NCBI RefSeq assembly: GCF_026340565.1
Contig: NZ_JAPEPB010000001.1
Location: 558,001-622,000 of the forward strand
Origin: Kitasatospora sp. NBC_01287
Lineage (GTDB): Bacteria > Actinomycetota > Actinomycetes > Streptomycetales > Streptomycetaceae
Length of the DNA: 64,000 bases
Direction of reading: 5' to 3'
Shown here piece by piece: positions 1 through 8,000 of this stretch. A model generated the notes under the pieces. It was not told where the DNA came from. It was given only the letters and a program-made list of their open reading frames with translations, and did not search any database. Position 1 is the first letter of the stretch. The number at the start of each line of letters is the position of its first letter. The translations under genes were made by a program, and so were the position numbers.

Positions 1-1
1 G

Positions 2-883
2 GCGCCGGTGATCGTGATCTCGGTGGAGCGCCAAGTGGCCTTCGCCGACCGCACGGTGCTCCAGCCGGCCGGCGTGCTGGTGCTCAAGGGCTCGCCGAGT
101 GGACGGCCGGTGATCGACTACCGCGCGGTGGTGCACCCGGGCGAGCTGCCGGGCGCGGCCTACCCCGCCTCGGTGGTCCGCGACCAGATCCACGAGGTGC
201 AGTGGCTGGCCGGCCGCGGCGCCAAGGACGACAGCAGCTTCGGCTACTCGCACACCTCCGCCGACACCAACGCGGGCAACCCCGGCGAGTTCCTGCTCCG
301 CTCCGACACCGATGGGCACTTCTACTACGTCACACCGCTGGTGCCCCGGGACAGCTCCTCGCAGGCCATCGTCGCCTTCGCCGTGGTCCAGGCCGACCAG
401 GTCGGGAACGGGCTCAACGAGCTGCACGTGTACGTCCGCGCCGACAGCGACCCGGCGGTCAACCTCAGCGGGCTGACCAGCCGGATGGTCTCGTGGATCT
501 CCCAGCAGACCTCGGTGACGGTGACCTCGGGCACCGGCGGCGAGTTGCAGGAGATCATCCCGTTCGGGCACGACATGTGGCGCGGCTTCGTGGACATCGA
601 CGGCCAGACCCAGGACTACGTCGACCTCTCCGCCGACGCGAGCGTGACGCCCAATCTGGTGTTCCTGAAGGGCAGCATCCCCGCGCCGGGAGGCGCGCAG
701 CCCCCCGCCTCACCCTCACCCTCACCCGCCTCCCCGGGAGCCGCCCCGCCGGGATCCCCCGCGCCGGGGCCCGCGCCGAGCGGGTCGGTGGACTGCGGCG
801 GCGATCCGGCCGAGCTCACCCCCGGCCAACTGAGCGCCTGCATCTCCGCGTTCGCCGGGGAGCTGCAGCGCCGGGCGCACTGA
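2..883 (+). CDS. Unidentified protein, C-terminal part (5' end outside window)
   Basis: The frame is already open at base 2, so the GTG at 8 need not be a start and the gene probably begins upstream. About 293 residues are visible. The first 220 form a mixed, probably beta-rich region with no motif I recognise. Then comes a Pro/Ser/Ala-rich linker of about 45 residues, and a short tail with two cysteines (VDCGG and QLSACISAF) ending in TGA at 881-883. No membrane segment is visible in this part. The linker-plus-tail layout suggests an envelope or secreted protein, but that is only a guess. The gene is followed without a gap, in the same frame, by a cytochrome P450 remnant, so this edge looks rearranged. 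Function unknown. Confidence 0.6.
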   Translation, partial: APVIVISVERQVAFADRTVLQPAGVLVLKGSPSGRPVIDYRAVVHPGELPGAAYPASVVRDQIHEVQWLAGRGAKDDSSFGYSHTSADTNAGNPGEFLLRSDTDGHFYYVTPLVPRDSSSQAIVAFAVVQADQVGNGLNELHVYVRADSDPAVNLSGLTSRMVSWISQQTSVTVTSGTGGELQEIIPFGHDMWRGFVDIDGQTQDYVDLSADASVTPNLVFLKGSIPAPGGAQPPASPSPSPASPGAAPPGSPAPGPAPSGSVDCGGDPAELTPGQLSACISAFAGELQRRAH

Positions 884-1045
884 GCCCGGCACCCGACCAC
901 CGAGACCGGGATCGCGCTGAGCGCGCTGCTGCGGCGCTTCCCGACCCTGGCCCTCGACCACGCTCGGGAGCGGCCCGAGGAGCCGCTCGCCTACCGCCCC
1001 TCGCTGCGCGCCCGGGGCCTGTTGCACCTGCCTGTGCAGTCCTGA
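884..1045 (+). pseudogene. Cytochrome P450 C-terminal remnant
   Basis: Read in frame with the preceding gene but beyond its stop, this stretch encodes about 53 residues that resemble the extreme C-terminus of actinobacterial P450s: the block ETGIALSALLRRFP followed by a pattern like YRPSLRARGLLHLPV, ending at TGA 1043-1045. In intact P450s this block directly follows the haem-binding cysteine loop (FGxGxHxCxGxxLAR). That loop and everything before it are missing here, so the fragment cannot bind haem. It has no start codon or ribosome-binding site of its own. It is best explained as the scar of a deletion that removed a P450 gene at the edge of the biosynthetic region. Confidence 0.55.
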
Positions 1046-1098
1046 TTTCGCGTCACACCCCTTCCCACCAGCGGAAACAAGCCCCATGGAGGCACCTC

Positions 1099-1152
1099 GG
1101 CATCAAGTCGGCATCAAGTTACTGATGAGTACATAATTTTCTTTGCAAAGAA
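1099..1152. promoter_or_regulatory. Putative operator: direct repeat plus perfect 14-bp palindrome
   Basis: The AT-rich leader of the ArsR-type regulator holds a perfect palindrome, TTCTTTGCAAAGAA, at 1139-1152, centred about 32 bases before the ATG at 1178. Upstream are two copies of GGCATCAAGT at 1099-1108 and 1110-1119. Dimeric winged-helix regulators commonly bind such palindromes in their own promoter, so autoregulation of the regulator-exporter pair is plausible. Binding itself is inferred. Confidence 0.45.
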
Positions 1153-1177
1153 CCCTGTGATGTCCTATCGTTGAGCC

Positions 1178-1831
1178 ATGGAAGAGCCCACCGAACAGCT
1201 CGCCCAGGTCAGCCTGGACGCGCGCAACCTGCGCGGGATCGCGCACCCCCTGCGGGTGCGGATCCTGGGCATCCTGCGGACGGACGGACCGGCCACGGCC
1301 TCGATGCTGGCCCGCCGACTGGACGTCAACACCGGCGCGACCAGCTACCACCTGCGGCAGTTGGCCGAGCACGGCTTCATCACCGAGGTGCCCGCCCGCG
1401 GGGCGCGCCGGGAGCGCTGGTGGCAGGCCGCGCACGCCAACACGGTGGTGCCCGACAACGAGCTGCTGACCGACCGTCAGGGGCTCGGCCCGGTCTTCCT
1501 GGAGTCCCTCGCCCGGGTCTGGGCCGACAGCATGCTGCGGGCCGTCGAGGCGACCCCGACGCTGCCGCCGGCCTGGCGCGACGCGCAGGACTTCGGCGAC
1601 TACATGTTCAACCTCACGCCCGACGAGGCGAAGCACCTGATGGCCGAGCTCCACGAGGTGCTGAAGCGCCATCACCGCACGGATGCCGGGGCGGCCGACG
1701 CCGACTCGGCCCGGGTGACCTTCCAGTTCCAGCTGTTCCCCAACCCCGAGGACCAGCGGCACCCCCAGGACGAGAACCACCCCGAGGACCAGCACCAGCG
1801 CATCTCCCCGACCGCCCCCGAAACGGAGTGA
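1178..1831 (+). CDS. ArsR-like winged-helix transcriptional regulator
   Basis: This is a 217-residue protein. Residues about 14-75 form a winged helix-turn-helix of the ArsR/HTH_20 type: the recognition region has the hallmark pattern NTGATSYHLRQLAEHGFI, and it opens with RGIAHPLRVRILGILR. The rest carries no metal-binding cysteines, so it is not a classical metal sensor. The acidic, Pro/Glu-rich C-terminal tail (EDQRHPQDENHPEDQ) is low complexity. It sits 4 bp upstream of an MFS exporter gene on the same strand, the usual arrangement of a local regulator with the exporter it controls. A perfect palindrome lies just upstream. The ATG at 1178 is the first start after the AT-rich leader. The ligand is unknown. 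Confidence 0.8.
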   Translation: MEEPTEQLAQVSLDARNLRGIAHPLRVRILGILRTDGPATASMLARRLDVNTGATSYHLRQLAEHGFITEVPARGARRERWWQAAHANTVVPDNELLTDRQGLGPVFLESLARVWADSMLRAVEATPTLPPAWRDAQDFGDYMFNLTPDEAKHLMAELHEVLKRHHRTDAGAADADSARVTFQFQLFPNPEDQRHPQDENHPEDQHQRISPTAPETE

Positions 1832-1835
1832 GACG

Positions 1836-3254
1836 ATGACCACGGCTACGATCGCCGACCCGAACCGCCGCTTACTGCGTGGCCTGATCGGCATCCTCTC
1901 GGCCAGCGCCGCGTCCCTCTCCGCCAACCGGGTGCTCTCGATCGCCCTACCCTGGTTCGTGCTCACCACGACCGGCAGCATCACCAAGACCGGTCTGGTC
2001 GCCTTCTGCCAGGTCCTCCCCTACGTCATCTCGCAGGCGCTCTCCGGACCGATCATCGACCGGGTCGGCCCCAAGCGGATCAGCGTGCTGGGCGACCTGG
2101 TCTCGATGACGGCGATGGCCATCGCGCCGCTGCTCTACCTCGGCGGGGCGCTCTCGTTCCCGGTGCTGCTGGGCCTGATGGCCGTGATCGGCATCGCCGA
2201 CGGGCCGGCCAACGGTGCCAAGGGGCTCTTCCTGCCCGGCGCCACCCGAGCGGCCAAGGTCTCGATCGAACGCGGCACCGGCCTGTGCGCCGTGGTCGAA
2301 CGCACCGCCACCACGGTCGGACCCGCGCTCGCCGGTGTGGTCGTCGCCTCCTTCGGCAGCGTCTTCGCGCTCTGGGTCACGGCCTCGCTCTTCGCCCTCT
2401 CCGCGCTGGTCGTCTCCACCACCCTCAGCAACCCGGTCCCCGAGCCGCACGAGGCCCCGACCGCCCAGGACGCCGGCTACTTCACCCGGCTGCGCGAGGG
2501 CGCCGACTTCCTGCGCAGCGCAGGCCTGCTGCGCTCGATCATCCTGATGCTCGCCGCGACCAATCTGCTGGACCAGACCTTCATGTCGGTGCTGCTCCCC
2601 GTCTGGGCCAAGCACTCCGGCAACGGCGCCGAGGCGATCGGCCTGGTGGTCAGCGTCTTCGCCGCCACCTCGATCATCGCCGCCCTGGTCGCCGCCGGAT
2701 TCGCCGAGCGGCTGCCGCGCCGCACCGTCTACCTGGTCGGCTTCGTGATCGGCGGCATCCCCCGCTTCGTGGCGATGGCCGCCGGTGTGCCGCTCTGGGG
2801 CGTCCTGGTGGTGCTGGCCGCCGGTGGTCTCGGCTCCGGCTTCGTCAACCCGATCCTCGGCGCGGTGACCTACGAGTTGATCCCCACCGCCCTGCTCGGC
2901 CGGGTCAAGACCCTGGCCCAGGCGGTCACTTGGGCCGGCATCCCGTTCGGTGGCCTGGTCGGCGCCGGCCTGGTGACGCTCGCCGGGGTGAGCGGCGCGC
3001 TGTGGATCGTCGGTGGGCTCTACCTGGTCGCCATCGTGGTGCCGGGCCTGAGCGGCGACTGGTCCGGGATGCGCAAGCAGCAGGGCGCAGCCGACGGCGA
3101 GGCGGCAAGCGAGATCGGGACCGGGGCTGAGACCGGGGCTGGGACCGGGGCTGGGACCGAGACCGGGTCGGGCGCCGAGGAGGCCGCCGGCACCACCGGG
3201 AGCAGCAACGGAACGACCACCGGTACCACCGTCCCGGAGCTGGCCAGCACCTGA
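1836..3254 (+). CDS. MFS transporter, probable exporter, with TTA codon
   Basis: This 472-residue protein has about twelve hydrophobic segments and resembles the multidrug-efflux branch of the major facilitator superfamily (DHA/MefA-like). The first loop carries GPIIDRVGPKRISVLGD, matching the family's GxxxDRxGRR signature between helices 2 and 3. It follows the ArsR-like regulator with a 4-bp gap and a GGAGTGAG ribosome-binding site, so the two are cotranscribed. Codon 13 (1872-1874) is TTA, the rare leucine codon read by bldA tRNA in streptomycetes, so translation may depend on developmental stage. The C-terminal 60 residues are a Gly/Thr/Glu repeat-rich cytoplasmic tail. It could export the NRPS product encoded next door, but no sequence evidence shows the substrate. 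Confidence 0.8.
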   Translation: MTTATIADPNRRLLRGLIGILSASAASLSANRVLSIALPWFVLTTTGSITKTGLVAFCQVLPYVISQALSGPIIDRVGPKRISVLGDLVSMTAMAIAPLLYLGGALSFPVLLGLMAVIGIADGPANGAKGLFLPGATRAAKVSIERGTGLCAVVERTATTVGPALAGVVVASFGSVFALWVTASLFALSALVVSTTLSNPVPEPHEAPTAQDAGYFTRLREGADFLRSAGLLRSIILMLAATNLLDQTFMSVLLPVWAKHSGNGAEAIGLVVSVFAATSIIAALVAAGFAERLPRRTVYLVGFVIGGIPRFVAMAAGVPLWGVLVVLAAGGLGSGFVNPILGAVTYELIPTALLGRVKTLAQAVTWAGIPFGGLVGAGLVTLAGVSGALWIVGGLYLVAIVVPGLSGDWSGMRKQQGAADGEAASEIGTGAETGAGTGAGTETGSGAEEAAGTTGSSNGTTTGTTVPELAST

Positions 3255-3282
3255 GCCCGACGGGCGGGCGGTTCGACGGGCA

Positions 3283-3340
3283 GCGCCTCTCCCCGTCGTC
3301 CTGGATTCTCGACCGAATCCAGGACGACGGGGAGAGGCGC
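3283..3340. terminator. Perfect 26-bp hairpin, bidirectional terminator
   Basis: Bases 3283-3308 are the exact reverse complement of 3315-3340, with a 6-base loop. It lies between two convergent genes (MFS exporter on +, membrane protein on -), so it can end transcription from both sides. There is no T-tract, which is usual for streptomycete terminators. Confidence 0.85.
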
Positions 3341-3390
3341 ATGTCCGCGCGCCGCACCCGCCCCTCCGTCAGCCCGTCGTCAGCTCCTCG

Positions 3391-4149
3391 TCAGCCCCTC
3401 GCCACTACCCAGGTGAGCAGGGCGCCCGCACCGGCCGCCGACATCGGCACGATGATCCCCAGGACGAAGTCGGCCACCGCTCGGCCCGCGCGCTCAGCCC
3501 TCGTGGGGGTGACCAGGCCCAGCCGGACCCTGGCGTGCCGGGAGATCCGCGGGCCGCGGGCCGACGGCTCGCCGGCGGTCGCCACCCCGGCCACCCCGGC
3601 CACCCCGGCCACCCCGGCCGCCTCGACGAGGGTGGCGATGCGCCGGACGGCCGTCTTGTCAGCGATCCGCAGCACGACACCGCGGCCGTCCCTGACCACC
3701 AGCTCGTCGAACCACAGGCCGCCACCGCGCTTGGGCGTGCGGGAGCGGCGTATCCGGGTCAGGGAGGCCGTGTCGACCGTACGCGGTCCCACCAGGGTCC
3801 GTGCGCTCACCAGGCTTCCGCCGGGACCGTGGCACACCGTGCGCCCCGCGCTGAACAGGTCAGGGAAGATGACCCCGACAGCTGTGCCGGTGAGCGCTCC
3901 CGCCACCGGCGCGCCCGAACCGACGACGTGCGAGCGCTCCAGCAACGCGGGGACCAGCACTCCGGCCGCCGCACCCGCGCCGAGCACGGTGTAACCCAAC
4001 CTGCCGCGCCGCAGGCTCACTTCGCCGGGGACCCCGTCCGGGCCCACCTTCGCCAGGAGCGCCTCCCTGCGCTTGTCGGGCTCGGCCCGCCCGGTCCGCG
4101 AACGAGGGCCGGGCTGCGGCCGGTTCCTGCGCTGTGCCTTGCTCGTCAT
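3391..4149 (-). CDS. Unidentified membrane protein
   Basis: A 252-residue protein with a basic N-terminal 45 residues, two or so hydrophobic segments around residues 50-100 (GYTVLGAGAAAGVLVPALL and GALTGTAVGVIFPDLF) and a hydrophobic C-terminal helix (VADFVLGIIVPMSAAGAGALLTWVV). The middle is a soluble stretch with VSARTLVGPRTVDTASLTRI, LWFDELVVRDG and VVLRIAD, reminiscent of the small PH-like domains of actinobacterial membrane proteins. A run of GVA repeats (AGVAGVAGVAGVA) comes from a 9-bp tandem repeat near 3588-3620. I do not recognise a named family. It is convergent with the MFS gene and shares the terminator at 3283-3340. Confidence 0.6.
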   Translation of the reverse strand: MTSKAQRRNRPQPGPRSRTGRAEPDKRREALLAKVGPDGVPGEVSLRRGRLGYTVLGAGAAAGVLVPALLERSHVVGSGAPVAGALTGTAVGVIFPDLFSAGRTVCHGPGGSLVSARTLVGPRTVDTASLTRIRRSRTPKRGGGLWFDELVVRDGRGVVLRIADKTAVRRIATLVEAAGVAGVAGVAGVATAGEPSARGPRISRHARVRLGLVTPTRAERAGRAVADFVLGIIVPMSAAGAGALLTWVVARG

Positions 4150-4281
4150 GAAGCCCTGCCCGTTCCCGGCCTGATGATGGTGCGGCGGTCACTGTACCGA
4201 CGAGGAGAGTGCCACAGACCTCGGGCACCGGTGGGGCGCGGGGGGTGACCTGCCGGTGGCACGTCCGTGCGAATATTGATC

Positions 4282-4803
4282 ATGGCTGTGACGAACCCCT
4301 GGTTGGCTGGGCCGGCCCCCAAGGAACGACTCGACCGCGAGCGCCTGGAGGAGCGGATCCTGAACCTGCTCTCCTCGCAGAACATGTGCGTGCTGGCGAC
4401 CTCGGGGGATGCCGGCCCTCTGGCCACACCTGTGCGGTACTACCACCTCGACTTCGCCCTGATGTTCACCGCGTCGGGTGCGTCCCCGAAGATGCGGAAC
4501 ATCGCGGCCGACCCTCGCGTGTCGATCGGCGTCTTCGCTCCGCTGGTCGGCCAGGCCAGCAGCCGCGGTGCCCAGATCTTCGGCCGGGCCCGGGTGTTGG
4601 GGCCGGAGGACACCGACTTCGAACACTACTGGCAGGCCTTCCGGTGGCAGTCGGACCATGTCGAGCGCTCGCTGCCGCTGACCGAGCCCCCGGTCGGGCC
4701 CGTGGTGGTGGTCGAGGCCGAGCGCATCGTCTACACCGAGCACTGGCTGCGGCGTGACGGTCTCGCTCCGCGCCAGTTCTGGACCCGACCGAAGGCCGGC
4801 TGA
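4282..4803 (+). CDS. Pyridoxamine-5'-phosphate-oxidase-like flavin protein
   Basis: A 173-residue protein from the ATG at 4282; a GTG at 4267 is an alternative. It fits the split-barrel FMN-binding family (PNPOx-like): an N-terminal helix (LEERILNLLSSQNMCVLATS), then strands with GPLATPVRYYHLDFALMF, SPKMRNIAADPRVSIGVF and a C-terminal FRWQSDHVERSLPLTEP segment. Members bind FMN, F420 or haem and include PLP-synthesis oxidases, F420-dependent reductases and many uncharacterised proteins; nothing here decides the cofactor. It ends in a strong hairpin at 4849-4904, so it forms its own transcription unit ahead of the NRPS genes. A tailoring role in the pathway is possible but unsupported. Confidence 0.7.
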   Translation: MAVTNPWLAGPAPKERLDRERLEERILNLLSSQNMCVLATSGDAGPLATPVRYYHLDFALMFTASGASPKMRNIAADPRVSIGVFAPLVGQASSRGAQIFGRARVLGPEDTDFEHYWQAFRWQSDHVERSLPLTEPPVGPVVVVEAERIVYTEHWLRRDGLAPRQFWTRPKAG

Positions 4804-4848
4804 CCAACTGGCCGGCCTCACCGGCCTCACCGTTCACCAGGTTTCCGA

Positions 4849-4904
4849 CGGCCCCGGGTGGCGGCCGCGCCCGTCCCCACGGGTGCGGCCGCCACCCGGG
4901 GCCG
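4849..4904 (+). terminator. Long GC-rich hairpin after the flavin-protein gene
   Basis: Bases 4849-4868 are the exact reverse complement of 4885-4904. The inner part (4870-4874 with 4879-4883) continues the stem to about 26 bp around a CCCC loop. It separates the upstream gene from the NRPS operon that starts at 5035, so the NRPS promoter probably lies between 4905 and 5034. Confidence 0.75.
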
Positions 4905-5034
4905 TGTTGGTCAGAAGTGCCCCGCCGACGGCCGGGTGAAAGTGCCCAGTTATCCCGCCAGGGCGCCTCTGCGAGCCTCGATATCGGCCAACGGCTCAAC
5001 CGGAGCTGGTCGATGACGAGGATCTGGTGAACTG

Positions 5035-8000
5035 ATGACGACGAACCCGATGGCGGAACCGAGGCGCGACGAGCTCTCCCCGGCGGAGCAGCGCATTGCC
5101 GAGATCTGGTGCGAGCTGCTCACCGCCGACACATCGACCGCCCACGCGATCGGTGCTGACGCGCCCGGTGCCGACGCGATCGGTGCCGACGCGCCCAGTG
5201 CTGACGCGATCGGGGTGGACGCGCCCAGTGCTGACGCGCCCAGTGCTGACGCGATCGGGGTGGACGCGATCACCGGCGACAGCGACTTCTACGCGCTCGG
5301 CGGCAGTGCGGCGCTCGCGGCGGAGATGGCCGACCTCGTCGCGGCCGCCTTCGGGACGGAGTTCCGCCTCGACGCGGTGTCGGCTCCGCTGACGGTGGGT
5401 TCGATCTCCTCGCATCTCGCCGACCAGGCCGTGTTGCAGGCGATGCGGCTCTTCGAGGACGGCGCGGATTTCGAGCTTGAGGCGGCGGGCGGGGCCGAGG
5501 AGCCGGCCATCCCCGCGGCCGTCCGGGACGGCGGGCCGCTGCCGATGAGCTTCGCGCAGCAGCGGCTCTGGTTCCTGGACCAGCTCGACCCCGGGCGGGC
5601 CGAGTACCTGATCCCGATCGGGCTGCGGATCACCGGCGCACTGGACACCGCCGCACTGACGGCGGCGCTGTCCGGGCTGGTGGCGCGGCACGAGGTGCTG
5701 CGCACCCGGTTCGTCACCGACGAGGACGGCCAGCCCGCGCAGGTGATCGGCGCGCCGCGGCCGGTCGCCCTCAGCGCGCACGACCTTCGCCACCTGAGTG
5801 ACCCGGACGCGCGCGAGGAGAGCGCCCGGCGGATCGTGGACGGCGAGGCGTTCCAGCCGGTCGACCTGGCCACCGGGCCACTGCTGCGCGCGGTGCTGGT
5901 CCGGCTGGCCGACGCCGAGCACATCCTCGCGGTCACCGTGCACCACGCCGTCTTCGACGGCTGGTCCACCGGGATCTTCTCGCGCGAGCTGACCGCGCTG
6001 TACGCGGCGGCGTCCGGCGCGTCCGGCGTCTCGTATGCGCCCGGCGTCTCCTATGCGCCCGGGACCGCGCCCGCCCTGCCCGAACCACCGCTGCAGTACG
6101 CAGACTTCGCCGTCTGGCAGCGCGGCTGGCTGACCGGCGAGGTGCTGGATCGGCAACTGGGCTACTGGCGCGACCGGCTGACCGGCACCGAGCCGCTGGA
6201 GCTGCCCACCGACCACCGCCGCCCGGCCGCCCGCAGCGGCAACGGCGCCGAGATCACCTTCAGCGTCCCGACCGAACTCGCCGACCGGGCGCGCGCGCTG
6301 GCCGCCGAGACCGGCGCGAGCCTCTTCATGACCCTGCTGGCCACCTTCCAGCTGCTGCTCTCCAAGTACAGCGGCCAGCAGGACATCACGGTCGGCACCC
6401 CGATCGCCGGACGCAACCGGGCCGAGATCGAGGAGATGATCGGGTTCTTCGTCAACACGCTCGTCATGCGCACCGATCTCACCGGCGACCCGACCTTCCG
6501 CCAGCTGCTGGAGCGGGTCAAGGAGAGTGCGCTCGGCGCCTACGACCACCAGGACCTGCCCTTCGAGCGGATCGTCGAGGAGCTGGCGCCCGAGCGCGAC
6601 CTGAGCCGCAACCCGCTCTTCCAGACCATGTTCGTGCTGCAGAACGTCCCCGACACCAGCAGCTGGAACCTCGCCGGGCTGGCCGTCGAGCCGATGGAAC
6701 TCGAAGCCCAGGACGCCAAGTTCGACTTCACCTGCTACCTGACCGAGACCGCCGCCGGCGGTCTCGACGGGATGATCGTCTTCACCACGGACCTGTTCGA
6801 GGCGGCCACCATGGACCGCCTGGCCGGCCACTTCCAGGCGCTGCTGGCCGCCGCCACCGCCGACCCGGAGCGCCGGATCTCCGAGCTGGAGCTGCTCACC
6901 GCCACCGAGCGCCGGCAGCTGCTGGTCGACTGGAACGGCGCCCGCCTGGACGCGGTCGATGATCTGACGATCCCTCAGCTCTTCGAGCGGCAGGCCGCGC
7001 TGCGCCCGGACGCCGTCGCTGTCACCGCCACAGGCACCGCCACCGCCACCGCCACTGTTCTGACCTATCGTCAACTCAACGAACGGGCCAACCAGCTCGC
7101 CCACCACCTGCGCGAGCGGCACGGCATCACGACCGGCACACCGATCGGCCTCTGCCTGGAGCGCGGCCCGGACCTGATCTGCGCGCTGCTCGGCATCCTC
7201 AAGGCCGGCGCCGCCTATGTCCCGCTCGACCCCGAGTACCCCACCGAACGGCTCGACTACATGGTCGAGGACTCCGGCGCGCCGCTGATCATCACCCAGC
7301 ACGACCACCGGGACCGCTTCGCCGCCGCCGTCCCGCGGCTGCTCCTCGACCGGGAGTGGCCCACCGGCGAGACGCGGGACCCGGCACCGGCCGCCGGGCC
7401 CGATGACCTCGCCTACCTCGTCTACACCAGCGGCTCCACCGGGCGGCCCAAGGGCGTGCAGATCGAGCACGGCGCGCTGCGGGCCAGGATGCGCGAGACC
7501 GTGCGGCGGCTCGACCTCACCCCGCGCGACCGGGTGCTGCAGTTCGCCTCGATCGCCTTCGACTCCTCGGTCGGCCAGACCTTCGCGCCGCTCAGCTGCG
7601 GCGCCTCGGTGGCGCTGCGCGACGCCCAGTGGGACCCGGCCGGACTGGCGGAGCTGATCCGCCGCTCGGGCGTGACGGTCGCCTGGCTCACCCCGACCGC
7701 CTTCGGCGCGCTGACCGCGCAGATCGAGGGGCCCGGGTCGCTGGGCGAGGAGCTGCGGCTGGTCCGGCTCGGCGGCGAGGCGCTGCAGCAGGAGCAGGTC
7801 CGGCAGTGGTTCGAGCGCTGCGACGTGCCGCTGGTCAACGGCTACGGCCCCAGCGAGGGCGCGCAGGAGGCCGCTACCGCGCGGATCGAGGCGCCGGGCC
7901 GCTTCGTGCCGATCGGGCAGCCGGTGGGCAACACCGAGGTCTTCCTGGTCGACCGGCACGGGCACCCGGTCCCGGTCGGGGTCCCCGGCGAGATCCTGAT

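Noticed and set aside
5530..6880. Lipid-loading starter condensation domain in NRPS-A
   Set aside because: The domain looks like an ordinary elongation C domain (FAQQRLWFLDQLDPG, HHAVFDG), there is no acyl-ligase or free acyl carrier gene nearby, and NRPS-D has the better initiation features.
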